Below, piece by piece: positions 51,401-59,926 of a stretch of 64,000 nt of DNA; position 1 is the stretch's first letter; each line of letters starts with the position of its first letter. The notes under the pieces are model-generated. The model was given only the letters and a program-made list of their open reading frames with translations, made no database searches and was not told the origin of the DNA. The position numbers and the translations under genes are program-made. Origin of the DNA: Stictocephala bisonia (taxonomy: Eukaryota; Arthropoda; Insecta; Hemiptera; Membracidae); the NCBI GenBank assembly GCA_035578905.1, contig JAQJVL010000288.1, positions 868,001 through 932,000 of the forward strand, in the 5' to 3' direction.

Positions 51401-51948
51401 TAAATAATTAGCCTCATAGCTAAATCATTTAAATAAAATAGTATTTTATTGTAGGCCTACTGTTTTCAATCTATAGGAAAGTAGCATGTGTTTTGAAAAA
51501 AGGCTGAAATTGTTATTTTAAAGACTTATTAACAAATCAGCGGAACATGGTTTGTTGGTTAATAAAATATAAACACATTTAATAGTGTAGCACATTTATT
51601 AGAATTGTTTTGAATTAAACAATTTAATTGATAAAATGAATCATTCTTAAAGATTATACTAAATTACAATTCTAAAATGTAGAATTATAAAAATAAGTTT
51701 TCCTTTTCTAACGGAAACTCGGCTAAGAACAGCACACTTATAACATTATTTTTCTACCTACCATATAAATGTGACTTTTTGTGACACTCCGCTGAACCAA
51801 AACAAAACCTACATAAAAATCAGAATTAAAATAAATTATTCAATTACGTCAAACATAAATTGAGCATGCTCTAATTTATTTAGCGACTTAATATAGGCCT
51901 AATATTAAAAAGAACAATCATTGCAGTAGGAGTACCTGTGTGAGGCAT
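34735..51948 (-). CDS. Poxn: Pox neuro (Poxn), paired-domain transcription factor, four coding exons
   Basis: Coding exons on the minus strand: 51936-51948, 38600-38820, 36346-36580 and 34735-34997. Joined, they give about 243 residues: MPHT plus a paired domain at residues 5-133, a short linker, an octapeptide-like YSIEAIL at 192-198, and a divergent tail ending DQYSE. There is no homeodomain, as expected for Poxn. The start [29 protein letters not shown] and [18 protein letters not shown] match what I remember of Drosophila Poxn, and separate it from Pox meso, gooseberry/paired and Pax2/5/8. In Drosophila, Poxn is a nuclear DNA-binding factor that specifies poly-innervated chemosensory bristles and parts of the nervous system; the same role here is inference. 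All exon borders are GT..AG with phases 1, 0, 1. The predicted protein is much shorter than the fly protein (about 425 residues), and I did not find the central HKHWLWNP-type motif, so one exon may be missing from the model. Confidence is high for gene identity and lower for completeness. Confidence 0.9.
35600..35821. other. Non-repetitive GC-rich stretch in Poxn intron 3
   Basis: The sequence downstream of the 147-bp array is GC-richer than the rest of the intron and ends against the truncated fifth repeat copy. Minus-strand frames here are short and have no matching phase to join exon 3 (phase 1) with exon 4, so I do not call an exon. It could be the old flank of the duplication or regulatory DNA. 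Confidence 0.35.
35822..36482 (-). repeat. 147-bp tandem amplification of the Poxn exon 3 / donor segment
   Basis: A unit running from within exon 3 (RVCDPLTIP) through the splice donor to TGTAGAG in the intron is repeated head to tail about 4.5 times. Starts of the shared word ccaaccccc on the plus strand are at 35964, 36111, 36263 (as ccatcccc) and 36410, giving spacings of 147, 152 and 147. The two proximal intronic units (35822-36110) are essentially identical, so the expansion is recent or gene-converted. Each complete copy keeps the donor AATGTAAGTA (GT at 36345, 36197, 36046 and 35899, minus strand). The last copy stops at AACAGTGGGG and runs into unrelated sequence. One unit carries 5 extra bases (4 after the donor, 1 before it), which breaks the otherwise open 49-codon periodicity. 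Confidence 0.95.
36346..36580 (-). CDS. Poxn: Poxn coding exon 3 (RED half of the paired domain)
   Basis: This exon is 235 nt, from the acceptor ggtcagcag|CAGGTAGCC to the strong donor CAAT|GTAAGT at 36345. It begins [12 protein letters not shown] exactly where the TKTK end of exon 2 stops, continues through [15 protein letters not shown] and ends the paired domain with [21 protein letters not shown]. About 23 further residues (GGWPEQ, then a Pro/His-rich stretch to HPDQ) lead to the splice; the Trp after RNSG is shared with the fly protein as I remember it. The last ~137 nt are the founder copy of a 147-bp tandem array that extends into the intron (separate entry). Confidence 0.9.
36581..38599 (-). 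other. Poxn intron 2, about 2.0 kb
   Basis: This intron splits the paired domain between TKTK and QVATPT, in phase 0. Most of it is AT-rich. A GC-richer stretch at 37380-37640 and a block of TTAGG-like words at 38025-38120 are the only distinct features. A poly-G run (about 10) lies near 37340. No exon is apparent. Confidence 0.75.
38025..38120. repeat. Degenerate telomere-like words in Poxn intron 2
   Basis: gttatgttaggttaagc and then the opposite strand form ccaacctaacctaatc and ctaacctaacc, so the tract is inverted about a centre near 38070. Confidence 0.55.
38600..38820 (-). CDS. Poxn: Poxn coding exon 2 (PAI half of the paired domain)
   Basis: This exon is 221 nt, entering in phase 1 after the acceptor ttccag and leaving in phase 0 at AAG|gtacta. 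It codes residues 6-78: [19 protein letters not shown] (beta hairpin, first G completed across the splice), the first helices ([15 protein letters not shown]), [20 protein letters not shown] (helix-turn-helix with recognition helix), and the [19 protein letters not shown] linker that contacts the minor groove. No residue of the core looks disrupted. The flanking frame (FIKRV before, VLQGTTENS after) is intron sequence. GC content is far above that of the surrounding introns. Confidence 0.93.
38860..39400 (-). mobile_element. SINE-like element (family C/B) split by a palindromic insertion
   Basis: The 3' domain occupies 38860-39030 and the head part 39226-39400, both reading on the minus strand. 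Between them lies a palindromic insertion flanked by the direct repeat ggacctgtag (39031-39040 and 39216-39225). The element lies in Poxn intron 1 just upstream of the paired-domain exon. Confidence 0.6.
39041..39225. mobile_element. Palindromic insertion, possible MULE-like MITE
   Basis: Bases 39082-39210 form a near-perfect hairpin: agattctacattttc at one end and gaaattgtagaatct at the other, with ctatctacaatattta and taaatattgtagatag around a loop of caagatatcaatatcttg. The 10-bp direct repeat ggacctgtag brackets the insertion, longer than a TA duplication and near the 9-11 bp typical of Mutator-like elements. However, about 40 bases on the left lie outside the palindrome. Confidence 0.55.
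39955..40710 (+). repeat. 35-bp minisatellite, about 21 units, in Poxn intron 1
   Basis: Unit of the type aatgtacgtgtatgggtg, gatagctgggccaatcc. Starts at 40021, 40056 and 40091 give a 35-bp period; some units lack acg or have gggtaggtaggtggg. Because 35 leaves a remainder of 2 on division by 3, three units make a 35-residue period that is open in several frames on both strands, which explains the long Thr/His/Pro/Trp-rich frames here. These are not genes. Confidence 0.93.
41735..41975 (+). mobile_element. SINE (family B), diverged copy inside Poxn intron 1
   Basis: Shows a degraded head (GTAGCGTAAATAGCCCAGC, CCCAATCAGAGTC) and the shared 3' domain (GGCACTTTCTAAAGAATAGTTGG, GAAGTCTCCATTCGTCC, TGACAATCAGTG) with an A-rich tail. 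It is older than the copy at 30.8 kb, judged by the number of mismatches. Confidence 0.65.
42980..43280. mobile_element. Related foldback element in Poxn intron 1
   Basis: The left arm cacagagaagaaagaaacag (continuing aggtagcatcca) pairs with agctacctctgtttc at 43240, and gtgttgagttagag resembles the outer arm of the 12.3-kb element. Arms are more diverged than at 12.3 kb. Confidence 0.5.
45060..45540. promoter_or_regulatory. GC-richer island in Poxn intron 1, candidate enhancer
   Basis: About 480 bases, clearly richer in GC than the flanks, with no repeat and no convincing exon. It carries recognisable binding-site words: a CAGGTG E-box near 45093, a homeodomain/GATA-like CATTAATGATAAG near 45147, and a POU octamer ATGCAAAT at 45463-45470. 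Fly Poxn has enhancers in introns and flanks, so an enhancer is a reasonable inference, but single motifs occur by chance. Confidence 0.35.
45640..45985. repeat. Decayed tandem repeat rich in TTCTAGAA
   Basis: Words cttctagaagtaatg, cttctagaagaggtg and tgcagaatg recur at about 65-70-base spacing with many changes. Each TTCTAGAA is two inverted nGAAn units, the core of a heat-shock element, but it may simply be the repeat's own palindrome. Confidence 0.55.
46220..46440 (-). repeat. Decayed remnant of the 35-bp minisatellite
   Basis: On the minus strand, words such as cgtgtgtgggtgggcggg and tgtgggtggatatgtg are spaced at about 35-70 bases. Much more diverged than the two arrays, so the relationship is likely but not certain. 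Confidence 0.45.
46690..47060. promoter_or_regulatory. Second GC-richer island in Poxn intron 1
   Basis: A unique-looking stretch with a cluster of homeodomain-type words (TAATTG, TAATTC, GAATTA around 46880-46905) and GCGAGGCAAATTGCGTC and GAGGCGAGGTG just before them. The frames are broken on both strands. Candidate cis-regulatory element. Confidence 0.3.
47375..47620. repeat. Decayed tandem repeat, about 70-75 bp, three to four units
   Basis: Words cccaccacagaacg, cggtaggagttagaaac and gttacaaac repeat with starts near 47432, 47500 and 47574. Confidence 0.65.
47850..48010. promoter_or_regulatory. Third GC-rich island in Poxn intron 1
   Basis: About 160 bases with far higher GC than its surroundings, ending abruptly in AT-rich DNA at 48010. 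It includes TTTATAATTGAG, a GCGGCTAGCGGCTCCGGCC stretch and CCAATTATCTGACC. Frames of 76 (plus) and 70 (minus) codons cross it but lack splice or start context, so I read it as non-coding. Confidence 0.3.
48380..48433. repeat. (AT)n microsatellite in Poxn intron 1
   Basis: About 54 bases of TA dinucleotides. The minus-strand frame with (YI)n across it is an artefact of this repeat. Confidence 0.98.
50330..50580. promoter_or_regulatory. Fourth island in Poxn intron 1, about 1.4 kb from the first exon
   Basis: Moderately GC-rich between AT-rich flanks, with AATTACCAATTAACC and GATTGGGGCGGC (a CCAAT/GC-box-like pair) and TTTATAACGAG. It may be an intronic enhancer or an alternative promoter. 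No exon is seen. Confidence 0.25.
51936..51948 (-). CDS. Poxn: Poxn coding exon 1 (start codon, MPHT)
   Basis: The minus strand reads ATG CCT CAC ACA G followed by the donor gtactc, coding M-P-H-T plus the first base of a glycine codon. The paired-domain exon 13 kb downstream begins GC CAG GCC, so splicing restores GGC (Gly) and gives [12 protein letters not shown], the same amino terminus I remember for fly Poxn. The context before the ATG (gaacca) is favourable. The exon is 13 coding bases long, so it cannot be found as an ORF; it was found by looking for a phase-1 donor after the expected peptide. The 5' untranslated part and the transcription start lie at higher coordinates and were not resolved. 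An acceptor-like ttctcaattgcag lies on the minus strand near 52000. Confidence 0.82.
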
Positions 51949-52060
51949 TGGTTCTAAGCGAGAAGTTAGGCCTTATTCTCACTTCAAACAGCCGCTAGCG
52001 TGCTACCTGCAATTGAGAAATGCAATTGAATTAACTGTAAATAAGCCAAGTGTAGATAAC
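51949..52060 (-). promoter_or_regulatory. Poxn: Poxn 5' untranslated region / promoter-proximal region
   Basis: Immediately upstream of the start codon on the minus strand. A GC-richer block (gtagcacgctagcggctg) is preceded by ttctcaattgcag, so the untranslated leader may itself be spliced. No clear TATA or Inr could be assigned. Confidence 0.35.
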
Positions 52061-52839
52061 CGTTGTAATATACTTAACTAAGAGATAATAAAAGACAACA
52101 ATATATAAAATATCAAACTTAATCAAATGCCTAAGCGAATCCTCTTAATAACAGTTTTATAACGATAAATAAGGGGAAATGTATTATTACCAAACAATAA
52201 TAATATATTTCATTAGTATGGTAAATCAAAGAAAAAATAATCAAATAGATCTTAAAGGAAAAAAGGGAAAAAAAGAAAATCAATGGAATTATCACGTGCT
52301 TCTAATTATAAACTGGTATTTGTATCCAACATTGGCGAGAAATGATTATCCATTTATAGGATACAAAATGTCATCGATGCGCCTTAATTCTCGTTTGAAC
52401 ATTTATGAAATGTAAATGTACGTGAAATTCATGTGTAAATATTACCAAACGTTCCAAAACTGCCAGGGGAAGTTGACAGGGTTTTGGTGTTTATTACGAG
52501 TTTTTTTTTTTTTTTAATGTAAAAGCATAAAGAAAAACATTGAAAGTTTCAATATTTGACAATGAAAAAAGTAAAAAAGTGTAAATTTTCTACAAAACCC
52601 AAACTATAGCCCATTAGGACTGGTTTTCACCGTTCAACTGACACTTCAAGTGTTACGATCACGAACAGAATCGTAGAAGTAGAACCTCATGTGTTTGGTG
52701 TTCTTTGCGGAGTGAAACGGCCATCTTTTAAGATGTGGAATGCTGTAGGAATTGCTGTTTTAATGCAGTTTTTAAAGTACTTAGTAGTTCAAAAACTAAG
52801 CAGTAAACAGGAATAGCGGAAGGATAGCCAAATATTACT

Positions 52840-53050
52840 ATTCTGGGTTTATATCATCATTATATTTTGTTTTGTTTTTATCTCTGTGAGAAATAATTGC
52901 CCGCAACTGAACTCTACTACCGTAAACGTATGCACCGCTTCCACGGTGGGAGGGTTCAAAGAGCTTTGAAGAACTTGGAATAAGTTGGGACGAGGGAAAA
53001 GTTGGAGCGGCAAGATCCTAGAAGCTAGCTCGTGTGTGGCAAATTTACAA
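52840..53050. other. GC-richer segment upstream of Poxn
   Basis: Contains aacttggaataagttgggac and gctagctcgtgtgtggc. The minus-strand frame 52849-53055 has no identifiable motif. Possible regulatory DNA. Confidence 0.2.
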
Positions 53051-53439
53051 AACAACCCCTCTCCGATTTTAATGATTGTAAAAGATTCATTTTCTAAACT
53101 AATTACATTTCGTAAAGAGTTTTTGTACCCACCAATATGGTAGATAGGGGAGCAATATATTACTTAAAGAACCAACTATTAGGGCTCTAATGCCTCAACT
53201 AAAATTCATTCGCGCTCAGTGTGCATTCGGAACTGAAACAAACTAAACTTCTATAACATCTGGAATGATGATACATTGAACACTAGGAAGCCTGAGAGGG
53301 TAATCACGTATTACACTGACGAAAACCCCGTAAACAAAATACCTTCCTTAATTTATCGTATTATTGTAACGATACACAATACAGGATTCAATTTGCAGAA
53401 CCATTCAGGAGCTTTTGATTGTCAACTAACTGTGGAGAG

Positions 53440-53640
53440 TTTCGTAACCGGGTCGTAACTGATATCGGTCGATTAGTGGGGAGTGGGGAGATGGCTCGTG
53501 CCGGCCCACGCCACGCCGGCCGAAGATAGCGAGTCCCTGGAGATCCCCGCACATGTCGACACCCTTGTAATGTTGCTGTGACGATAGAGGGATGAAGAGA
53601 TGATTTCTGTACACGGACCAAAACATCGGTAATCTCCTGT
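53440..53640. other. GC-rich island upstream of Poxn
   Basis: About 200 bases with gtgccggcccacgccacgcc and gcgagtccctggagatcc. Three minus-strand frames are open across it, none with splice or start support. Resembles the island at 58085-58290 in a few words (agatag.gagtccct), so both could be remnants of one repeat. Confidence 0.3.
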
Positions 53641-53678
53641 AAAAGTAGTTAGAGGAGGGTGTCCGATAGGGAAATTAA

Positions 53679-54262
53679 TTGAAAGCCATAAATCTATCAT
53701 ATAAGCACTACCATAGCACTACTACAGTATTGTGATGAAATGTTTAAATTGTTATCACTAATTGAAAGCCATAAATCTATCATATAAGCACTACCATAGC
53801 ACTACTACAGTATTGTGATGAAATGTTCAAATTGTTATCACTAATTGAAAGCCATAAATCTATCATATAAGCACTACCATAGCACTACTACAGTATTGTG
53901 ATGAAATGTTTAAATTGTTATCACTAATTGAAAGCCATAAATCTATCATATAAGCACTACCATAGCACTACTACAGTATTGTGATGAAATGTTTAAATTG
54001 TTATCACTAATTGAAAGCCATAAATCTATCATATAAGCACTACCATAGCACTACTACAGTATTGTGATAAAATGTTTAAATTGTTATCACTAATTGAAAG
54101 CCATAAATCTATTATATAAGCACTACCATAGAACTACTACAGTATTGTGATAAAATGTTTAAATTGTTATCACTAATTGAAAGCCATAAATCTATCATAT
54201 AAGCACTACCATAGCACTACTACAGTATTGTGATGAAATGTTCAAATTGTTATCACTAATTC
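53679..54262. repeat. 83-bp tandem repeat, seven copies
   Basis: Units begin gaaagccataaatctatcat at 53681, 53764, 53847, 53930, 54013, 54096 and 54179. They differ by only a few substitutions. Confidence 0.97.
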
Positions 54263-56900
54263 TTTTTTATATTTAAATCATGGTACAGTATATGGAACGT
54301 TTTTAACTAACTTAAATGAATTATGATGGAACAAATATTATACTATATATTTTTATTACAATGATGTCGCATTAAGTTAAGATATTTAAGTAACGTATAT
54401 ATTTATTTTTTATTATTTGACAAAATTGACAGTTCATCTTATTAAAATATTATCTGTATTAAGTTTAAGACCTTATATGATTTACAGATTTATTTATAAC
54501 AACGTAATTTAATTTTAAATTCTAATATTAAATTAGATCTGGTAGTAAAACCATTTCACTCTTCATGTTATGTAAATAATCTTGTGAAAAGTAATGATAG
54601 AAAGCACAAATTATAAATTAAAATTCCACCCTCTAGTGTTTTATCTTTATGAACTTACAAAGTTCTTAGAATCTATGTGTTCTAAGAACACAGATATAAA
54701 GTAAGTTCCACAATACTTGAATTTATAACTTTGTTGAAATATGTTCTTTTTCAAACATTCCTACGCTCAAAAATTGCTATTAAATCACAATAAAGGAATC
54801 ATATAATTTTTAACTATTGAAAACAATAATACGAGATCCTATTATTGACTCCACAGTAGGAAGCTCAAAATTGGGTACAAGTAACTGGTTAAAAATGTGT
54901 ATATTATAACGTGTCATACAGCGATAGATCAGTCAGATTCCCTGGATTAACTATGTTTTATTGGCATTAAAATTAAGGTTAAGGTGTGAACATTTAAGTC
55001 CGGAATCAAAGTTCAGTAGAAGAAGAGATATCAGGGGTGAGTAGCGACCAAGCCATGAGATAGTCTGTGAAGGTGTAATGTGGATGATGTATCGTCGCTA
55101 CATACGGCTTATTATTATTATTGGCTATGTGTTATTATTATTATTATTTTTAATAATATTATATTAAATAACATTACAATCTTACAATCTTATCAAACTT
55201 TTGGTAATCAAATCTATATATTTGATTTATTATCATAGACTTTGCTATATGATAGTTTACTATTGCTAATAGCAATAATGTTTACTATCATATGTTCATT
55301 GCTGTTAATGTATACATAGTATTTTTTTTATTTACAATGTAAATATCAGCATAAAAATTACAATAGTAAATAACAAAAGCATATGGCTCTGAATTAACTA
55401 ACCACAGTTACCAGTATCGTGGTTAGTATAAAAAGTGAAAATAATAAATTTGTTTACATAAAATAAATTAGTCCAGTCCATCATTGATAGCAACAACAAA
55501 AATTTCATTTAAGAAACTCCTACAAGAAACAAACTAAACTCAAATCTACCAAAATTAACTGCTTACACGATGTAATAAATTACACACTACCACTAAAGCA
55601 CGTAGCAAGATACATGCAGTAACTTAATACTTATAACAAGGATTCATTTAAAAAGTCTAAATTAATTAGAGAAAAGCCAGTTGATACGACTAGAACAAAA
55701 GATCTTCAGATTTATGGATATTTATATTAAATGGCAGTAAATTGAAATAATGAGGACCACGGTAAAGTTATGATTGCTTGAAAAATAATTGATTCACCTT
55801 AGGCTTAATAAAAAGTCTCTGATTGTTGCTACGCATTCAAAATTGGTTCTAAAAGATCCTCTATTGCCGCTCATAATGTAAAAAAGCCTAGGGGTTTTAT
55901 TTACGTAGGCTCCTAATTTGGAGATCAGAGAAACAAGAAAGAAAATAATTAATAATAAGTGAATATAAGTTACGATTTGAATTTTTTTTTAAAACACCCA
56001 AATGATATAAAGATAAGTTCTGTAAGTGACTTAAATAGTGATTAAGTATTTTGTTTTTCGTCTTGCAACGATCAATCTGACCAATATTCATAAAACATTG
56101 TTATGTAAACACGACTGTGTTGAAGCGAAGCCACATTGCAAATTGTTTTCAAAATCGCGATCTAACTCATAAATGGATAAACAAATGTTTGTATAATTTA
56201 GTTTTGGCATTATGTTAACTTTTTTTATGGAAACAATAAACTTTTCTCCCTTAGTTAGATGAAATGTATTTTTATAATTTTTGTATAGGGTATCAACTTA
56301 TTTACTTCATCATTGGACAAAGTATCATCATAGGCCCTTTAGAAATTGTGAGTAGTAATTGCTAAAATATTAAGTAGATGACAATTTTTACCAATATTTT
56401 AGCTATAATTTTAGCAGTAAAAGCCTCTAAAGTTATTATTCTTTGTTTATATTCTATTTCAATAGAAGGAGAATAACTTGAAAGATTTTAAAATTTAGAC
56501 TAAACGATTATATTTTATACATTTTGAAAATTATAGTTTTCTCAAGGCATTCTGCACGATTATTAGCTTAGTTGAAAATTATTAGTCTACATTTCAGATT
56601 CTTTCTGACATTAAAAACATAGATTCCACTTTAATATAAATATCAGAAGGGTGAACAAAATAAAATAAAAAACATCATTTGGAGAAACGATTTTGTTTGA
56701 GAACTATACTTCGGATAACACTTCGATTAGTAAGGTGATTTCTTACCACCTAAATATTTTGAAAACTTCCTGAAATGGGACTATATTTTTATGCTTTTTA
56801 TTATGCGGAAATCGTGGATTTAACAGAAAAATTGGAAAAAGCTAATGTTACCGCACTTAGTATTTTTGATATATTTCCGTTAATTTAAATCATATTTTAA
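54263..56900. other. AT-rich intergenic DNA
   Basis: A hairpin gttcttagaa/ttctaagaac at 54662-54688 and a ttatta tract at 55115-55150 are the only structures seen. Frames are short and AT-driven. Confidence 0.45.
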
Positions 56901-57184
56901 TCGTCTTTTTTTAATTTGATGTGTTTTTTGCACTAAGTACGAATATGAACTATTTTGATAGCAATTATTTCTCAAGATATAACGGAAAGACTAGTTTCGC
57001 GGCAAATGGCGATTTGCGACTATTACACGATCATTACAAACACCAACTACTAACCACAAAAACTGAATTTACCTATATTCCCGTTGGAGGAACGGAGGCA
57101 AGGCACCTGAATTTAACGAAAATTACGAATTTTTGTTGAGGAAAGGGAAAATTAGGATAAGTTAGGTTATTCTAACTTTTCTCC

Positions 57185-57755
57185 ACTGTACGTGTATGGG
57201 TGGGATTTGGGTCAACACCACTGTACGTGTATGTGTGGGCGGGTGAGTCAACTCCACCGTACGTGTATGGGTGGGTCAGTAACACTGTACGGTATTGTGG
57301 GCGGGTGGGTCATATTATGTTCGTGAATATTATGTATTTATGAGTGGAATTGTCTGTTACCAGTGTACGTGTATGGATGGGCGGGTGAGTCATTACCAGT
57401 GTACGTGTATGGGTGGGCGGCTGGGACAGTACCACGGTACGTGTATGGGTGGGCGGATGGGTTAGTACCACGTTACGTGTATGGGTGGTCGGGTGGGTAA
57501 GTACCACAGTACGTTTATGGGTGGGCGGATGGGACAGTACCACGGTACGTGTATGGGTGGGCGGATGGGTTAGTATCACGGTACGTGTATGGGTGGTCGG
57601 GTGGGTCAGTACCACAGTACGTGAATGGGTGGGCGAGTGGGTCAATATCACAGTACGTGTATGGGTGGGTGGGTGGGTGGGTCATTACCTCTGTACGTGT
57701 ATGGGTGGGCGGGTAGATCATTACCACTGTACGTGTATGGGTGGGTGGGTTGGTA
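57185..57755 (+). repeat. 35-bp minisatellite, second locus
   Basis: Unit of the type tacgtgtatgggtgggcgg, gtgggtcagtaccactg, with spacing 35 (for example 57439 to 57474). Shares the core acgtgtatgggtggg and the period with the array at 39955. Long frames on both strands are by-products. Confidence 0.93.
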
Positions 57756-58084
57756 AATAAAATGTATTTTTGGGGCAGGAAAAATAATTTTATTGAAAAC
57801 CCAATCGAAATATTACATGTTTTTATTCATGTTCAGCAGAAAAAAACATGTAAATAAAACGATAACATTTTTTCTAAATAAAGATTTTTTTTAAATGTTG
57901 GTTTATTCACTATCAGATTCAAAGTACTTTTCGATTTTTCGGTAAAAAACGAGTTTTCAATATTTTAATTCGAACTCCTCAAGATAAATAAATTCATATT
58001 TAACCACTTTTTCAACAAGAAATCATATTTTCAGAAATGGTAAGTAAGTTTGCCTTAGCTTTAGACCAATCATATTGTTCACAG

Positions 58085-58290
58085 TCATCGAGTCGTCGCC
58101 GTGAGTGACATGTATACGAGGTAACAGAGGTTTATCTTCGACAGGTCAGTGAGTGGCTGGGGACCTTGGACCCGGGAGATAGTGAGTCCCTAGGGACTGC
58201 CGTCAGTGGAGCGGACAGCACGGCTCATGTCACGGCCCGTGCCCACCTCTCCAACCGGGGGGGTTGTAGTAGGAAGGGTTCGATGACAGT
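58085..58290. other. GC-rich island between two minisatellites
   Basis: About 200 bases including ggaccttggacccgggag and tcatgtcacggcccgtgccc, ending in a run of G. No convincing exon. Confidence 0.25.
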
Positions 58291-58595
58291 GATGGTCCAG
58301 TATTACCATAAAAAATGCAGGCTTACAGGCTTTAAAAAATAAATAGAACAACAGCATAAAATTCTTAAGAGTCTGTAGAGGCAGTCGGCCATGTTGGTTT
58401 TAATCCCATAAGAACAATGTTATTTTTGAACCGGACATAGACTACCATTACGCGTATCCAAATTAAACATTTAATTCTAAACGGATTTTTCCCAACAAAT
58501 TGGATTTGATCAAGAATGAAATTGTGTGTTGGAATTGCTTTGCGAATTCCTAATTAGATCATAAAAAATATTTATTTTTTACTTTCATATACCTC

Positions 58596-59792
58596 CAACT
58601 ATACCAACTTAACCCTCAGTAACCCATCCTCCACCCTTACCGACCTAACCCTTAGTGACCCATCATCCACCCTTACCGACCTGACACTTAGTGACCCATC
58701 CTCCAATCTTACCGACCTGACTCTTAGTGATCTATCTTCCAACCTTACTTACACATGAGCCTTGGCGGCACATCCTCCACACTTACTGACCTGACCCTTG
58801 GTATCCTATCCTCCACCATTACTGATATAACCCTTAGTGGCTCACCCTCTACCCTTACTGACCTGACCCTTAGTGACCCGTCCTCCACACTTACCGACCT
58901 GACCCTTAGTTACCCATCCTCCCAACTCACTGAGCTGACCCTTAGTGACCCATCCTTCACCCTTACTGACATGATCCTTAGTGACACATCCTCCAACCTT
59001 ACCAACCTGACTCTTAGTGACCCATCGTCCACCCTTACTTACATATGACCCTTAGCGGCTCATTCTCCTCCCTTACTGACCTGACCCTTTGTAAACCATC
59101 CTCCACTGTTACTGATATAACCCTTAGTGGCTCACCCTCCACTCTTACTGACCTTACCTTTAGTGGCCCGTCCTCCACACTTACCGACCTGACCCTTAGT
59201 TACCCATCCTCCAACCTTACCGACCTGACCCTTAGTTACCCATCCTCCAACCTTACCGAGCTGACCCTTAGTAACCCATCCTCCAACCTTACTGACCTAA
59301 CTCTTAGTAACCCATCCTCCACCATTACCGACCTGACTCTTAGTGACCCATCCTCCACCCTTACCGACCTGACTCTTAGTGACCCATCCTCCACCTTACC
59401 AACCTGGCTCTTAGTGACCCATCCTCCACCCTTACCGACCTGACCCATCCTTCAACCTTACTTACACATGACCCTTAGTGGTTTATCCCCCACCCTTACT
59501 CAAATAATCCTTAGTGGCCCGTACTCCATCCTTGCTGACCTGACCTTTAGAGGCCCGTCCTCCACCTTTTCTCAAATAATCCTTAGTGGCACATCCTCCA
59601 CCCTTACTAACCTGACCCTTAGTGGCCCATCCTCCATTCTTACTGACCTAACCCTTAGTGGCCCATCCTCCACACTTACTAACATGACCTTTAGTGGCCC
59701 ATCTTCCACCTTTATTGACCTGACCCTTAGTGGCCCATCCTCCACCTTTATTTACCTGACCTTGAGTGGTCCATTTCCATCCTTAATTTAAA
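58596..59792 (+). repeat. 36-bp coding-frame minisatellite (Ser/Thr/Leu-rich 12-residue repeat)
   Basis: The unit cttaccgacctgaccctt, agtgacccatcctccacc is repeated more than 30 times. As 36 is a multiple of 3, one frame reads TLTDLTLSDPSS over and over. The frame is interrupted three times at a variant unit (cttacttacacatgaccc or acatatga), where the old frame stops in TGA and a new ATG overlaps it (ATGA), producing frames 58755-59048, 59045-59443 and 59468-59791, with an ATG-less one before them (58602-58757). It could be a decayed mucin-like gene or a plain minisatellite; there is no signal peptide or exon context. Confidence 0.9.
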
Positions 59793-59926
59793 TTATTTTT
59801 AGTTAATTTTTCATCCCTACTGTCTATACCTCTTACACAACTAGGCTACTTATATATATCCTTTTTCAATTAAATAAAAAAACAATAATAAATAAATAAA
59901 TAACAGCTAAGTATTTTATATATATG

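Larger units (their letters stand above)
38821..51935 (-). other. Poxn intron 1, about 13.1 kb
   Basis: This intron runs from donor gtactc at 51935 to acceptor ttccag at 38821. It holds a SINE interrupted by a palindrome (38860-39400), the 35-bp minisatellite (39955-40710), a SINE (41735-41975), a foldback (42980-43280), repeats with TTCTAGAA words (45640-45985), a decayed repeat at 47375-47620 and an (AT)n tract (48380-48433). Between them are GC-richer, non-repetitive islands at 45060-45540, 46690-47060, 47850-48010 and 50330-50580. I see no additional coding exon in it. Confidence 0.75.

Noticed and set aside
57310..57760. Frames of 113-115 codons on both strands
   Set aside because: By-products of the second 35-bp minisatellite.
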